Below, piece by piece: positions 13,360-25,440 of a DNA stretch of 64,000 bases. The first letter of the stretch is position 1, and the number at the start of each line of letters is the position of its first letter. A program made the position numbers and the translations under genes. Below the pieces are notes generated by a model. The model worked only from the letters and a program-made list of their open reading frames with translations, searched no databases and was not told the DNA's origin. Source of the stretch: Progne subis subis (taxonomy: Eukaryota > Chordata > Aves > Passeriformes > Hirundinidae); assembly GCA_022316685.1 (NCBI GenBank), contig JAKJHU010000030.1, forward strand, positions 12,475,360 through 12,539,359, read 5' to 3'.

Positions 13360-14460
13360 TAAAATTAATAGAGATCTGAGAAATTGCCAAAACATGCACC
13401 AGGACAACACCTTCTCTTGAGCTGCAGATCAAATGCTACAGCAGGTCTGTCAGTCAGCTGCTGATGAGTGTGACAGCCCTGAAGTTTGTGCAGCAGTGAA
13501 AACAGGTAATTGGAATAAAAGTGTGGATTGCCCATAGCTAAGGTAAGGGAGGTGCTCAGCATGGCTACTGACTTGGCTGGTGGCCCCTGCACTCCCGTTG
13601 CTGGGATGTAAGCAGGGAGCGGGCAAGGATGTGCAGCACCCACAGCCCCTCAAATGGCAACGCTCAGTGCTGGAAACCATCTACCTGCAGTTGCTCTGCA
13701 CGGGAGCTGGTGACCACCTTAAAGCCAATCCTCCAGAGCATGCAACCTACCCACTGACTGCTCTTCCCATCTGATGGCTGGGAGAGAAACACGGGCTTCC
13801 CTTCTCTCCCTTTCACGAGGCGCACACACACACACACACCACCACGCCTGCTCCTGCCCCAGCTCGGGCAGGGGTCCACAGGCTGTGTGCAGGGTGCATG
13901 GCCAGCCTGGCAGCCAGCTGCTCAGCCCTGATGCGGCCAGGATCTCCACCTAGGAACAGCGGACTCTCGCTGCCCTCGGTGATTGATCCGTGTGATTAAT
14001 TATCAAGAAGCTGTAAAACACGAGAGCTAGGCAAAGGACATGCGTGGCCCCTTGGGTTCAGGCTCTCCAGCCCCCGGGGCTGGGCTCAGCGCCCAGGTGA
14101 GGAGTGTCTGAGCACAGTGAGGGGCTGCCTGGCCTGCCCTTGCCTTCCCCACGCCTGGGGGCCCTGGCCCCACATTCACATCAGGTGCTCCATTGCAGCG
14201 CCAGCCTTCTCTTCAAGTGGCCTTTGGCAGGCTGAGCGGCCCAGGGGACAACCAGAGCAAGAGGCATCGGCCAGCCCAAAGCTGCAAAAGCTGCTCCTGG
14301 GTGCTTTGGAGCTCTGTGAGGCAAAGGCACCATTAATGCAATGCCCACCCTGTTGTTTGGGAACTTTCCAAACACGAAAAAGAGCCAGAGGCTGCTCTGT
14401 TGGCAGGCGCTGCACCACAGGATACACATACACTGGTATTGGGGAGCCTGCAAATATAAC
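13360..14460. other. GC-richer patch, no gene established
   Basis: GC content rises clearly against both flanks, with some CpGs (for example around 13920-14100). Overlapping frames up to 123 codons appear on both strands, as expected where stop codons thin out. A good splice-donor match (CAG then GTGAGG) sits near 14094-14102. None of the frames resembles a known protein. A first exon, a non-coding RNA promoter or merely a GC-rich repeat relic are all possible. Confidence 0.45.
13823..13839. repeat. CA dinucleotide microsatellite
   Basis: About eight and a half CA units directly after GAGGCG. A usual vertebrate microsatellite, probably polymorphic in length. Confidence 0.9.
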
Positions 14461-16929
14461 CAGGAGGGTTTGTATTTGGAAAGTATGAAGTGACCCAACT
14501 TGAAAAAAAATTTTTAAAACCCTAAAAATCTACTTCAAGTACAAGCCTTTCAGTTCCACACTCAGGGCCATTTTTCAGCTAGCTGCCACTTTTCACTTCA
14601 AAGGTTATTCCTTAAAGCTAAATAAAATATTTATGTTATTCAGTACAAGGCATGAAAAATTTCTGGTTTGCTCATTTCTGCACACAGATTTGAAACCTGC
14701 CTGTAATTTCCCTTCTGTTGTTTGCAGACTTAGCTGCAAATATTAAGTGTTCATTATTACTAAAACTGAAAAAACAAGGTCAAACCCGGATATTAAGTGC
14801 TGGGTCATTTCCTGCGTCAGTGACAGATCTTCCCCAAACTGCTTGCTATCACATCAAATCAATTAAATTTTTTTTCTTACTGTATCAGGTTATCAAGAGC
14901 TTACTCACTAGTTATCATGAGGTGGATTCCTACCCTGCAGGGAACCCTGCACAGGTTGCAAATTGCCAGACCCTTACTTATGCACACAGTAAATACTCTA
15001 CTATACCAGTGCTCTACTTATGAAAGATTCTGTTTTATTTATTTATAACAATATATCAAACACATCCAATTTTATTTTCTTCAACCAACTCAATTAACAG
15101 CTCACTGCATATACTGTGTAAATAAATCTCCTAATATTGCCATTCCACTCCTGTTTGTTTAAACCCCCAGCTTGAGCAGCTCACAAATCAGAAATGAAAA
15201 AGCAGGTTTACGCATCCCTGAGCAAATTTAACTCCTGCTAAATTCAGTGTTATTTTCCTTCTAATTTCATTTAAGCTAAGTGAAAGTCTAAGGCTTTCTT
15301 ATTCCAAAGCAAAACTAAACCTGTAGTTTTCACCAAACTGAAAGGAAAAAGCTCCATAAAAACATTATGCTCATGCATCTACTCTCTGTGCGTTTGTTAG
15401 CAAAAACTAACTTTTGTAAAGGCCAACTTTTCCTTTTAGTTTTGCATGAGTAAATGTAATGCTGTTCTACTGACCTCGCTCCTATTTTTCTATTTTAACT
15501 TGGCTTAGGCAAGTTTGAGTCACGTGGATGAGACCATGGTATCTTGCGAGACACAGGATTTAGTTTTTGAAAATATTGGCTTTATCAGAGTAGGTGCTGG
15601 TATCCCGCATGTAAGAGGTATCATTGAAGCATTATAATTGTTTTTAAAAAAGGTTACTAAGGTGTTGCATTACCTTCAGTATAAAGAGCCAAAATCCATG
15701 TCAGATGAGAGGGAAACTCCTCCCTGTACCTGTGAATTATCATCCCTGCCACAGCAAGCATGCAACTAAGAGATACTTAATGAACCAAAAACCCAATCTA
15801 AAGTACAAAGGAAAACGAAACCCTCATTTTGAGGGAGTGTAACCAAACATACTTCAAATGCAAGACACAACATATGCAGGCCAACTTTAAGCACAAAGGC
15901 TGCATTCACATGAGCTATGGCAGCAAGATGCCCGTGTGTCCTCAGATCCTGAGGACACAAACGAGTTTCACCCCAGGCAGAGATCCATTCAAATACATCT
16001 GGAGGCGTCATCCAGCATGTTAAAATGTACAACATCATCATAAAATAACCCACTTGGTGCGACGATACGTGTGTGGGGCCATCACTGCTTAACACCCAAC
16101 ATGTAGAAGAACAGCCCCACCTAAAACCTTTGAAAGAAGACCTGGTTTAAAGTCATCCTCATCTTGACAGCATAAGAAACACAAATTAAGCTTAAACCAG
16201 TAAGTAAACTGTTATCACTTGGGGGATTCAAGTATTAAGAAGAAGCTACTTAAAGCCAACTGGGAGATCAAATATTAAATAATAATGTATTAGAACTAAT
16301 AAATTGAAGATGAAACATGCTTTACAATTCAAGTCAGAAGTACCACTGGCTTTAATCTGAAAAATGCAACATAACTATGAACAACCGAGGCAGCATTAAT
16401 CTCTGAGTTCAGTGCTGTGACAGGGAAAAATAAAACAGAAGGGCTCCAATCTCGCGAGGTTTTACCTTGCACTGTTTTGATCTGGCAAACTTATTTTGAA
16501 GTTAGCTTGTTTTCATAGCATTTACTAGAGTATCATGACAAAGGCCAAGGTCCTCCATTCAGCCAAAGTTTCCCAGTATCCACCAGTTCCTGTTGTCCTT
16601 GCTCTGCTGATGATGCAACACCCAGTGTTCAACCTCTGCTGGCTGCACCTCCATATTAGAAGATAAGCATGCCTGCAATCTGTTCCACTTCATGCTAATT
16701 ACACACAAATCCTGTTTAGTTTACCCATGAAAGTAAATTGATTTGCATGGGATTATTTACAGGAGTAAATGGGATACAGACTGGCCCTAAGGATTTGGGG
16801 CTTTTAGGGGGAGATATCAATGAATTCCCCAGTTGGATGAATTTCTAAGTGTCTTTCCCACTGCATTAATACAGGTCAGCAAATGTGATAGAGAGATATC
16901 CTCCATGCACCAGTTTTCCACAATACAAC

Positions 16930-16953
16930 TTTTTTTTTCTTTTTTTTTTTTTT
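16930..16953. repeat. T-rich mononucleotide tract
   Basis: Nine T, one C, then fourteen T. Simple sequence. No adjacent retrotransposed body is recognised. Confidence 0.85.
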
Positions 16954-17828
16954 AAATAGCAGGGTTAGTTTACCAATGTAAATCGTGAGCTTTGCTTTCA
17001 ATAGCCAAGGGATCTGGTAATAGTAGATAACTGTAAATGTATTTATTTATTTAAAGGTATTCCCAAAGTGACTACCTTCTTTAAAGCTGTTTTCATTTTT
17101 GAAGGAGACAGATAAAGCAATACAACTTGGGCCTTTCCTTGCCCCATTTACTACACTCCTTGGGGGCCCATACATCTGTTTTAAACGAGGCATAGCTTAT
17201 ACACTTCATACATTATTAGCACAGCATTTTCTTCCTAGACTTTCCAAGCTCTCAGCTCCCTACAGAATAGCTGCTGACAACTCACATGCACCTCCTACTT
17301 TGTGGACCCTCTGTCTTACCACAAGACAATAGGTGTGAGGGTAAGTAGCTTCTTCCCAGTAGTTGCTAGGGTGGCTCCAGCATAGGGTAGTCTTCCTTCA
17401 ATGGCAACCAGGCCAGACGTGACACCTGGAGAGACAGCTGGAGACCTCCAATCCCTGAATTTCAACTTCTGGGAATTTTCCCATTCCATGACAGTGCTGG
17501 TGCTGGCAGAGAGGGACCATCTCACCCGTCATGCTGTGAAGCTCAAAAGTCTCAGGTCCAGCACAGCTCTATGGCTCCTCCATCTCAAAACAGGTGCCAT
17601 GGATTAAACTGTTCCTTCAAAGACCGCAGTGTTTCTACACTGTACTAGATCCATAGGTATTGACACAAATGTTTTTCTCCTCGATATCTAAATTCAGGTG
17701 AGACTAGCTCAGCCTTGCTGTGACCCCCTCTCTCATTCAAGCCACGCCAGGAGTTCAGCATTTTCTCCCTTTATTTACTCTCAGACACCACTCACATCAA
17801 CTTACTGCATCGGACAGAATGGGTGTGA

Positions 17829-17844
17829 TTTTTTTTTTTTTTTT
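17829..17844. repeat. T16 tract
   Basis: An uninterrupted run of 16 T. Simple sequence. Confidence 0.85.
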
Positions 17845-18654
17845 AACCACTTCCAGGTTGTGGAATTTCCATTCCTAAATGTTGCAGCAGTTAAAAAAAA
17901 TTTCCTTTGCTCCAGCTCTCATAGATGGGTGGTTCCATGAATAGTTTTGGGTATTTTTCAGAGGCTGATAACCTTCCCCTTTAAAGCTCAGCAAATGTCA
18001 GGTATTTACAGTGTCATTGCTTTTCTAAGGCCTCTCTGATACAGATACTCAACGATAACCAGGGCTCTTACACAAACAGCTGCCTTTTTTTCTTTTTCTT
18101 CAGTTTGCCTGCCCTAACAGCACTTAAAAGCTTTTCAAGCAGTAAATTCCAAGTCAGCTAGAGGACAAAAGACAGAAATGCCTTAACCCAGCTCTTCTGC
18201 TCTCCCTGTGATCCTTGCTTACTCTATTCATCAGTGACCTCATGTTAACATGGCAATTTTCCTGGTTTATTTCTTGTATCCACCACAGCCACCCGTCTGC
18301 TGCTTAGGACAGGCAGCACCTCTTCAGTAAGTAATTCCAAGGACACAGAAAGGCAAACCCCAAATCCCTGTTTTTGAGACTCCAAAACTGCTAATGCACA
18401 ACAGCAGCATCTGCAGGACAACACCGTACAGTCCAGATATGCACACAGTTCCCACTCCTGGGAATTAATGAGCACGATGAAGAATTATATATGACCCTAA
18501 AACACAATCCAGTAACCACTTCAGCCTCAAGCAGTTCAGGGGTAAGAGGTAGTCATGGATCTCCTGTCTGTCAGTATCTGTGGACAGTCTATCTACAGAC
18601 TAGCAAGCCTTCCTGTGACGAGCTCTCCCTTTCCCAAAGTCTCAGAAACACTGG

Positions 18655-18779
18655 ATCATTGAATGGTTTGGATTGGAAGAGCCCTTAAAGATGATCTGGT
18701 TCCAACTCCCACCATGGGCAGGGACATCTTCCACTAGACCACATTGCTCAGTGCCCCATCCATCCTGGCCTTGATGTGT
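18655..18779 (-). mobile_element. CR1 LINE 3' end (5'-truncated)
   Basis: Plus-strand words GAATGGTTTGGATTGGAAGA at 18661-18680, CCCTTAAAGATGATCTGGTT at 18682-18701 and CCATGGGCAGGGACATCTTC at 18712-18731 follow the reverse complement of the CR1 3' untranslated region. CACTAGACCACATTGCTCA and CATCCTGGCCTTGA continue it. The 3' terminus of the element is therefore at about 18655 and the truncated 5' side at about 18779. CR1 is the dominant LINE of birds and reptiles and is usually severely 5'-truncated, as here (about 125 bp). Agreement with the avian consensus is good, so this is one of the younger insertions of the window. Nothing coding remains. Confidence 0.9.
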
Positions 18780-19464
18780 TGAGTCATATGATATGGTGAG
18801 TCATGCATTGTGCTCCTTACTCCACAGTCTCAATCCATGACAGATTGGGGATTTGGCCCAGGAAACACACTCATTCAGTCATTTCATCTAAGATGCCCCC
18901 CTTCCAAAGGATCTTGTCTTCACTGGTTCAGTCTGGGTAAGAAATGCCACAAGGCATTTGGCTTTGCCTAATGGTGGGTGTATCTAGAACCGGTATCGCA
19001 GTCAGGAATGACAATAGAAGGCTACAACCCCCCAACTTAGCTAATGAGAAGAATAAGATGAATTCAGCTAGATCAGGAGATCTCCCCTGCTAACTCAGTT
19101 TATTGTCTGTGTTGACCAGCACAATCTGGCCAAATCCCCAGTGCAAACAAGCAGCTTCTGCCAATATCGTAACAAAGCCAAAAAGTCTTAATTTGCTACA
19201 GGAAATGTTCGTTTTACTGTATCTTGTACATCTGGCAACAGCTAAAATGAATCTAACTTAGTCAACAGTCAGATGTGATGAAACACAGCCAGCATTTTTC
19301 CACTGGCGTAACACAGAGCTCAGCAGACGAGCCGAATCCAAAATTTTTGAACACCACTGAACATCAGATGTTTCTACATCCATTTTCAATTAAATGTTTT
19401 TGTGCAGAGCCCAGAGAGAGAGAGGTTGTCTAGAAATATGCTATGTGACAGAAAATATATAAAG

Positions 19465-19482
19465 AAAAAAAAAAAAAAAAAA
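19465..19482. repeat. A18 tract
   Basis: An uninterrupted run of 18 A. Simple sequence. No processed gene copy is recognised upstream. Confidence 0.85.
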
Positions 19483-22400
19483 TAGAAGCACCTACACTAT
19501 GTCCAAGTCTGTGCCAGTAGCATGGCAAAGAAAATCTCTTCATCTTACAAATCAAGTTTCCCCCATCCATGGAAATACTCCAAAAGCTGAATTATTCTTT
19601 GAAAATTCAAGAAGGGTTGGGGTTGGGTTTTTTTGACAGCTGCCCAATAGAAATAATGAAGTTCAACCGTTTTCCCATCTAAAATATACTTAAGCCTTCT
19701 GATCTATATTATATCAAATCTACAATATTTGTTTTGTATTTGTGTCCATTTTGCAAACATGCTATTCTTTCTACCTCTGTTGTCAGAAGGCAGCATCATC
19801 TTTCTATGCGCCAATGTTATCGACAAATTAATGGACCAGCCAGTTCTCTCAACCACGTTCCCCCACTCCTCCCTCCATACACACACCCTCCACTCTAATT
19901 TCAAGTTTTCCAGGATGGAAAACTGTCCACACAATTACACACAGTCATGGGGAGCAGACTGGGAAAATTTTCCTTTGCTGCTGGAAAACATGACTAACCA
20001 TCATCTGAGATAGGTCCAAAACTGACCCGTTCTCCCAGCAGAACAGAGGCATTGGTTGCTAATGTGGAAAGCCCAAACTCCCAGCATTCATGTTTAATTT
20101 CTGACTCATTCTTGTTGGCATCATTCATTTATCCCTCTCTCCTTTCAGAAGGATCAGATCCTTCCCTGACCTCCAAATACAAAATCTTGTGAAAAAGTAC
20201 TGCAGTAGCAATTGCATGGTATTTTAGATTCACTTTGAGAAATTGTCTCCATTTTCCTTGCTGATCAAATGGAAAGAGGAGGTGACAATCTCCAGGGTAG
20301 GGAAAATAAACTGGGTCTGCTGTGAAAGCTGGCATCTACTGCCCTCCAAACAAGCTGAGCTTCATATGGAAGTTGAGGGTTTTCCTGCCCCCCCACCTTT
20401 TCCATACTAGCACTTGCTTTGGGAGTCTTTATTTTGCTCTGACTTTCCACAGGGTTGGGATCAGCTTTGAGATTTGCCAGTTTTCTTGTGGGAAGGATCT
20501 GTTTGGTTTAAGAAAAAGTGGGGGAGGAAGTGTTTCATTTTGCAAACACAACCTGCAACACAAAGATATTTTTATTCCCCTGCTTTCCTATCAAGAAGTC
20601 TAGACTCAAAATCACTGAGAAAAAATTTGATTTAAAATACCAAAACTAAACTGAAGGCTGCAGATGGGAGCACTTGCAGTTTTCACTGGGGATTTAATCT
20701 TACCCATTCCCCATTGCTTTGCTATCAGCTAGGGGATGAGAAAGACACTGTGGACATAGCATTTTTTTCTCCTGCTACACTGCAGCTGGCCTCCTAGGAG
20801 CTTGTCTGCTTCTTCCAGTCATTTCTACCTGGTGTCAGGCAGCAGCTCCAAGTAGAGGCAGTCAATGAGGACACCAGGGCATGCCACCCTAGGGCTGCCA
20901 GAGGGGCACAGGAATTCCCCACGGGCCACCCACTTGTGCCTCCAGGGGCCAGGCAGCCCAACAGGAATGGCCACCAGCTGGGACCAAGGGAAGACTTAAG
21001 AGAGGCTTGGCCACAACTTTTGTCGTGCGCTAGTCCAGCAGCACACAGAACACAAAATAACCTTTCCAAATCATATTTTTTTCATGCCAAAAGGAATAGC
21101 CTGTCTAATGATGAAAACATCCTGACCTCCTCTTCCATCTCTCTTGAGGGAGAGAGCTGTAAGGCTCCTGCACTTGGTGGTTGGAACAGCATAACCCTGT
21201 CCAAAAATCTCTGGGGAAAGACAGAGCAGGCAAACCGGCACTATGCTTCATTCCAGGGCTTAATAAAAGAAAGGTCCCAGTCAGCCTGCTCTGATGAGAT
21301 GCATCGCATGGGCGTTTCACATCGAACCACAGAGAGTTTTCACTGCCTGTCTCCCACCCTGCTCCAGGAGGACTCCCTGGCTCTCAAAGCCCTACTCTTG
21401 CCTCAGGTTCCCTGGATGGACACCCCGGTGCTGGCTCACACAGCAGGAGCACCCCCAAAGCAGCCGCTCAAAGGAGCTTCATCTGCCCAAGCTCTCTCAA
21501 ACACAGGGCCACCTTCCTCTGGTCTCCATGTGTGCCTCACAGGAGAACAGGGCAACTCACTGAAATTATACAACAAGCCAAAAAGTTTTAAAACCAGCGC
21601 TAAAGTACAAAGGGGATTAATTGCCAAACCTAAACAGCACTGGTGTGCTACTGAAGTCAGCAGCAGCATCTAAAATTACTCAGCACATTTGAAGAATCCA
21701 TCAACAACCTAACGGATTATTTTTTTTTGTGTGGAAATGTTACTTTAATGTAAACTCCCTAGTGCATTTAAAATGACAGGATGTGTATCTTTCTTCTGAT
21801 CCAAAGTAAAAATGTGGGGTTTTTACATCTCAAAGCCAGCTACAAATACCTATAACCTATGAATGCAAAACCCCCTAGGAAACATAAGTAAAATCTATCA
21901 ATATACCCTTTCTTTTCATGCAACAGATCAGGATTGACAGAAGGCTCTAGAGCTGGAACAGGCTTTCAACTCCGGTAAAAATGGTGAGAATTGTTTAGCA
22001 AATATAGAAGAATACAAAAATTTAACCTTTTATCTGCCCTCTGCTTCTAGTGCTCCATGTACAATGCTGTGCCATAGTACAATAAAAATTTGAGTCATTT
22101 AAGCAATTTCCCCCCAGAGAAAGGAAAAAAAAAAACAAAGCAGTGGGGGTGAGACAGACTTACATTCACTTCTGGAGGAAAGAAAGCCAAATCAAAAGCA
22201 ATCTTAATTTATTTCCAATCATTCTCTTTGTGAAATGGCCACATTCTGCAAGAAAGCAGCAAGATAAACTTCATTTCCAGGTAAAATAAATACCTGGTAG
22301 AAATAGTTTGAATGAACGAACCTGGTGTAGACCATATGAATGTAATCCTCAAAGCTATTTACAACTAGACAACAATAATGAGAAAAACTCTTCAACTCAA

Positions 22401-22911
22401 GAAATTAGCTACTTTCAAGCTGCACTCTTTTCTTCTGTTACTCCTTCTCTTCCCCAAATGCAGTGAATTCATGGAGCAAAACTGTAGAAGTTGGGGAGTT
22501 TTGTTTAATTTCGTGTTTGGTTTTTGTTTCGGAGCAACCATTTCATAACCCTAACTATTCACAAACATTGTTTGCTTTTCAAACAGATGTGTCACTGTAA
22601 TTGTGTCCAAATGAGCTGATTTGGGGGTTTCTGTTTGATTAAAGAATATAACAGATAAGAGCAAAACCACTGGGGGTCCGTGAAATTTGCAGGAGTTTCA
22701 ATGAAATAATTTACAAGATTGCCTGAAAGCAACGAGACCCACCACTTGCACTTCCAAGATAAATTCATCAACAGAAGCTTTCTACTTCCCTCCCTAGTAT
22801 GTGTCTCAAAAGTAGCCTCAGGCAGACCTTCTCTCAATGCATGAGCAGGCTGAGGTCTAACAAGCTCCTGGGGATGGAGGAGAGAAAAGAGGAGCAGGAC
22901 ACTAGGGACTG

Positions 22912-22927
22912 CACACACACACACACA
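22912..22927. repeat. CA microsatellite
   Basis: Eight CA units followed by GAGG. Usual vertebrate simple repeat. Confidence 0.85.
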
Positions 22928-23329
22928 GAGGAGCTGCATGATCCTTCTCTTCCCCAAGAGCTCACACTCACCCAGTAGAGCACAACCAGATCAAGGCGGC
23001 AGAATGCTACAAAAGGACCTGAAAGCATTGCCTGAAACAAGGCTTGTCATAGAAGAGGTAAGGGAAAAAACCCACCCACACATGCCAGGAGAAAATGATG
23101 GTCCCAGAAGGTCAAACATTGCAGAAAGGAAAAAAATGTTGGCTATTATGCAATATGAGATAAATTAATCGAGACCAGAGGAACAGCAGCTGCTATGCAG
23201 ATGGCACTTTCCCCATCCTGACTGCCAAACTGGACAACCCAGGACTCTATTTCCATTAATCTTCCTGGGCAATGACAGGCTGCAGCAAGCAATTCAGGCA
23301 GTCATGTCCGAGCATCCTGTGAGGCTGTG

Positions 23330-23470
23330 GAAAGCCAGCGAAAAACGATGGCTCTGGGGTCAACTAAGGCATGATTCTGATGAAAAGCAGGTGTCCTTTA
23401 ATTATTGGGGGGGCTTCTGCTAATTATAACCCATGGACATATATTTTATAGTACACCAAAGATGAGAATT
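23330..23470. promoter_or_regulatory. Candidate conserved non-coding block
   Basis: The block holds TAATTA-like cores (TTTAATTATT near 23398 and GCTAATTATAAC near 23419), a G7 run between them, and no simple repeat or interspersed repeat. The combination of AT-rich homeodomain-type words with high word complexity is typical of vertebrate conserved non-coding elements. This is judged by texture only, with no alignment. Confidence 0.2.
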
Positions 23471-25229
23471 AACAAAAGCCCAAGGCTACTAGTACACACA
23501 GTTCCTCCCATGCCATTAAAATTGTAGAACTGGGAAAGCAACTGAAAGAGCCATCATTTCTGTTGTTAGAGTAAGTCCTGCATCTTATTATGAAGAGCAG
23601 TGTTGCCTTAGTTCAGGCTCTTCTACTTATCTGATAGAATTATGTTATCAAAAGCTAAAAATCACAAATTAAATCTGCATTAACCCAGACTTTTTTTCCC
23701 AAGCCCTCACTCTTGTGAACAGAGTATCATTCCTGTCTGAACTACAACACAACCTTTGGGAGATGAATTTTTTAAATTCAGTTTCACATTTTCTGCACGT
23801 AGGAGCCCCGAATTACGTAACAGGATCTCAGTCAAACATTTTTTCCCCCTTCCTGCACAGTGACTGTAAAGGCATCTAAACCACAAGGCTCTTTTAAGCT
23901 ATGCGTTCCCATTCTGCTATGTTTGGAAGAAAATGCTTTCTATGAAGAGTGAGGTAGGAGGCAGTGGCAGGTAGCCAGATAAACTCCTTGCTTTGGTCCA
24001 TATGCAAGCATTTCTTAGTACAAAGAAATCCCAATGACCTCAATTTCTGTGCTTAAGGTTTGCTTTTCACAGTGTTTTAAACACACCACCCCAAAAGCTC
24101 TTCAGATCTAATACATCCAACAATCCCAGGAAATTCCTTTTGGTTTACCCTTTGCTTACAAAGAAAGCCTCACATATGAAATTCATTTCTCTTAAATTCT
24201 TTAAACAATATGCAAGCAGCGCAGGCTTCGAACACAGTGCTAATTATGGGTAGCAAGCCTTTTTCTATCTGAATGGTCAGAAAATTTATGGTGCAGTTTA
24301 CAGACTACAAAAATTCCTGGTTTAGTAGGTAATGTTTGTGGCCCTTCCTCATGAGGATCCTGTCTATAAGCAGGGAAATATAAGGGCGTTAAAATGTATA
24401 TCAAGACATAAAAAGCAATATTTTAAATAACGTGTGGAAAAGGCTAAGGTAATGTAAGTTAAAAACTGGCACAGGCCTAATTTTCCCAGTGTTTTTAGTT
24501 TCACACTGACAGTTATCAAATGAAAGCTATGTATGGGTATGAAAATGGAGACAGTACAGAAGCAAGACTTTGCATAGAAAGGTGACTTGCCGTCCTATGC
24601 CAGAAGAAAAATCAGCCCGACTCCTTTGGATCAAGCATGGCAGAAATTCCCAGCTTCCTGGGTTAGTGGCAGCTGACACATCCAATAGTACTCAGCTCCT
24701 CTTTCAAATCAGGGAAGAAAGCCTGGAGAACACCTGTGCAAGTGCCTTTCCTCAAAGCCATCTTCTGGCAACTACACTTCTCTCATGCCTCTCCACCTTT
24801 AGCTCAGCCCAAGATGCTGCTTTCCTGCTATACAATAAAGACCTCAAGCCTTGCATTTTGTTCACTTCAGGACTGCTCCTCTGGCAGGCAGGAGACGCCA
24901 GCAGACAGCAAGTGCAAGACTGGAGGGTCTGTCTTCCCTTCCCAACAAGGACAGACCACACTCTGGCTTTCCTGCAAACCTGCACCCCGGCAGCAATGGC
25001 CCGGAGACCATCCTGCTCATTTTAAACCATTGAGGAAAGACAAAATAGGATGTGTCGGGTAGCAAAGAAAGCTTTTCGTGCCACAGCTTCCTCATTTTGC
25101 ATGGTTAGGGTTTACTTAAAAGGAGAGGAGGGATGGTTTGAATTCTTACATCGCTTCTCCCCCTTCCTGAGGAAGCTCTAGCGTTCTAGCCAGATGCTGG
25201 GAGCAATTCCAGCTCCATCTGTTTGAGAG

Positions 25230-25440
25230 TTTTGAGTTGTGCAACATAAATTTTACTTTAATGTGTGATAATAATGACCTCCAAAACCCTATCTTGCCTC
25301 ATTCAAATGTTAGCTGAAAGCCAGTTTTCATGTACATTAACACATTAAGTATTGCGGGGTGCATGTTAATGGTGTTTATGAAGATTAAGCCACACAAATT
25401 CCTATTAGCACTAATGGTGGTTTCGTGACCTAATCCCCAA
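25230..25440. promoter_or_regulatory. Candidate conserved non-coding block
   Basis: A repeat-free AT-rich stretch with several potential homeodomain or forkhead words (for example ATTAACACATTAAGT near 25337, and GCATGTTAATGG). It includes a rare-word segment around TATTGCGGGGTGCATG at 25352-25367. It carries no recognisable mobile sequence. Texture suggests sequence constraint, but only comparison with other birds, reptiles and mammals would show it. Confidence 0.22.

Larger units (their letters stand above)
14461..18654. other. Non-coding unique DNA, no gene seen
   Basis: AT-rich sequence. Frames are short and unconvincing. T-tracts are at 16930-16953 and 17829-17844. An octamer-type word ATTTGCAT is at 16741-16748, and a palindromic CTCGCGAG is at 16451-16458. 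No repeat family is recognised before the CR1 tail at 18655. Confidence 0.6.

Noticed and set aside
20936..21673. 245-codon open frame as a protein-coding gene
   Set aside because: It starts at GTG, the first ATG is about 121 codons in, there is no known domain, and the opposite strand is also open in places. Kept only as a finding to test.
24572..24590. TTGCATAG, like the start of miR-153
   Set aside because: The match breaks after eight bases and no precursor hairpin is seen.
24570..25025. 151-codon frame
   Set aside because: Starts at TTG, overlaps open frames in other phases and on the other strand, and shows no recognisable motif.
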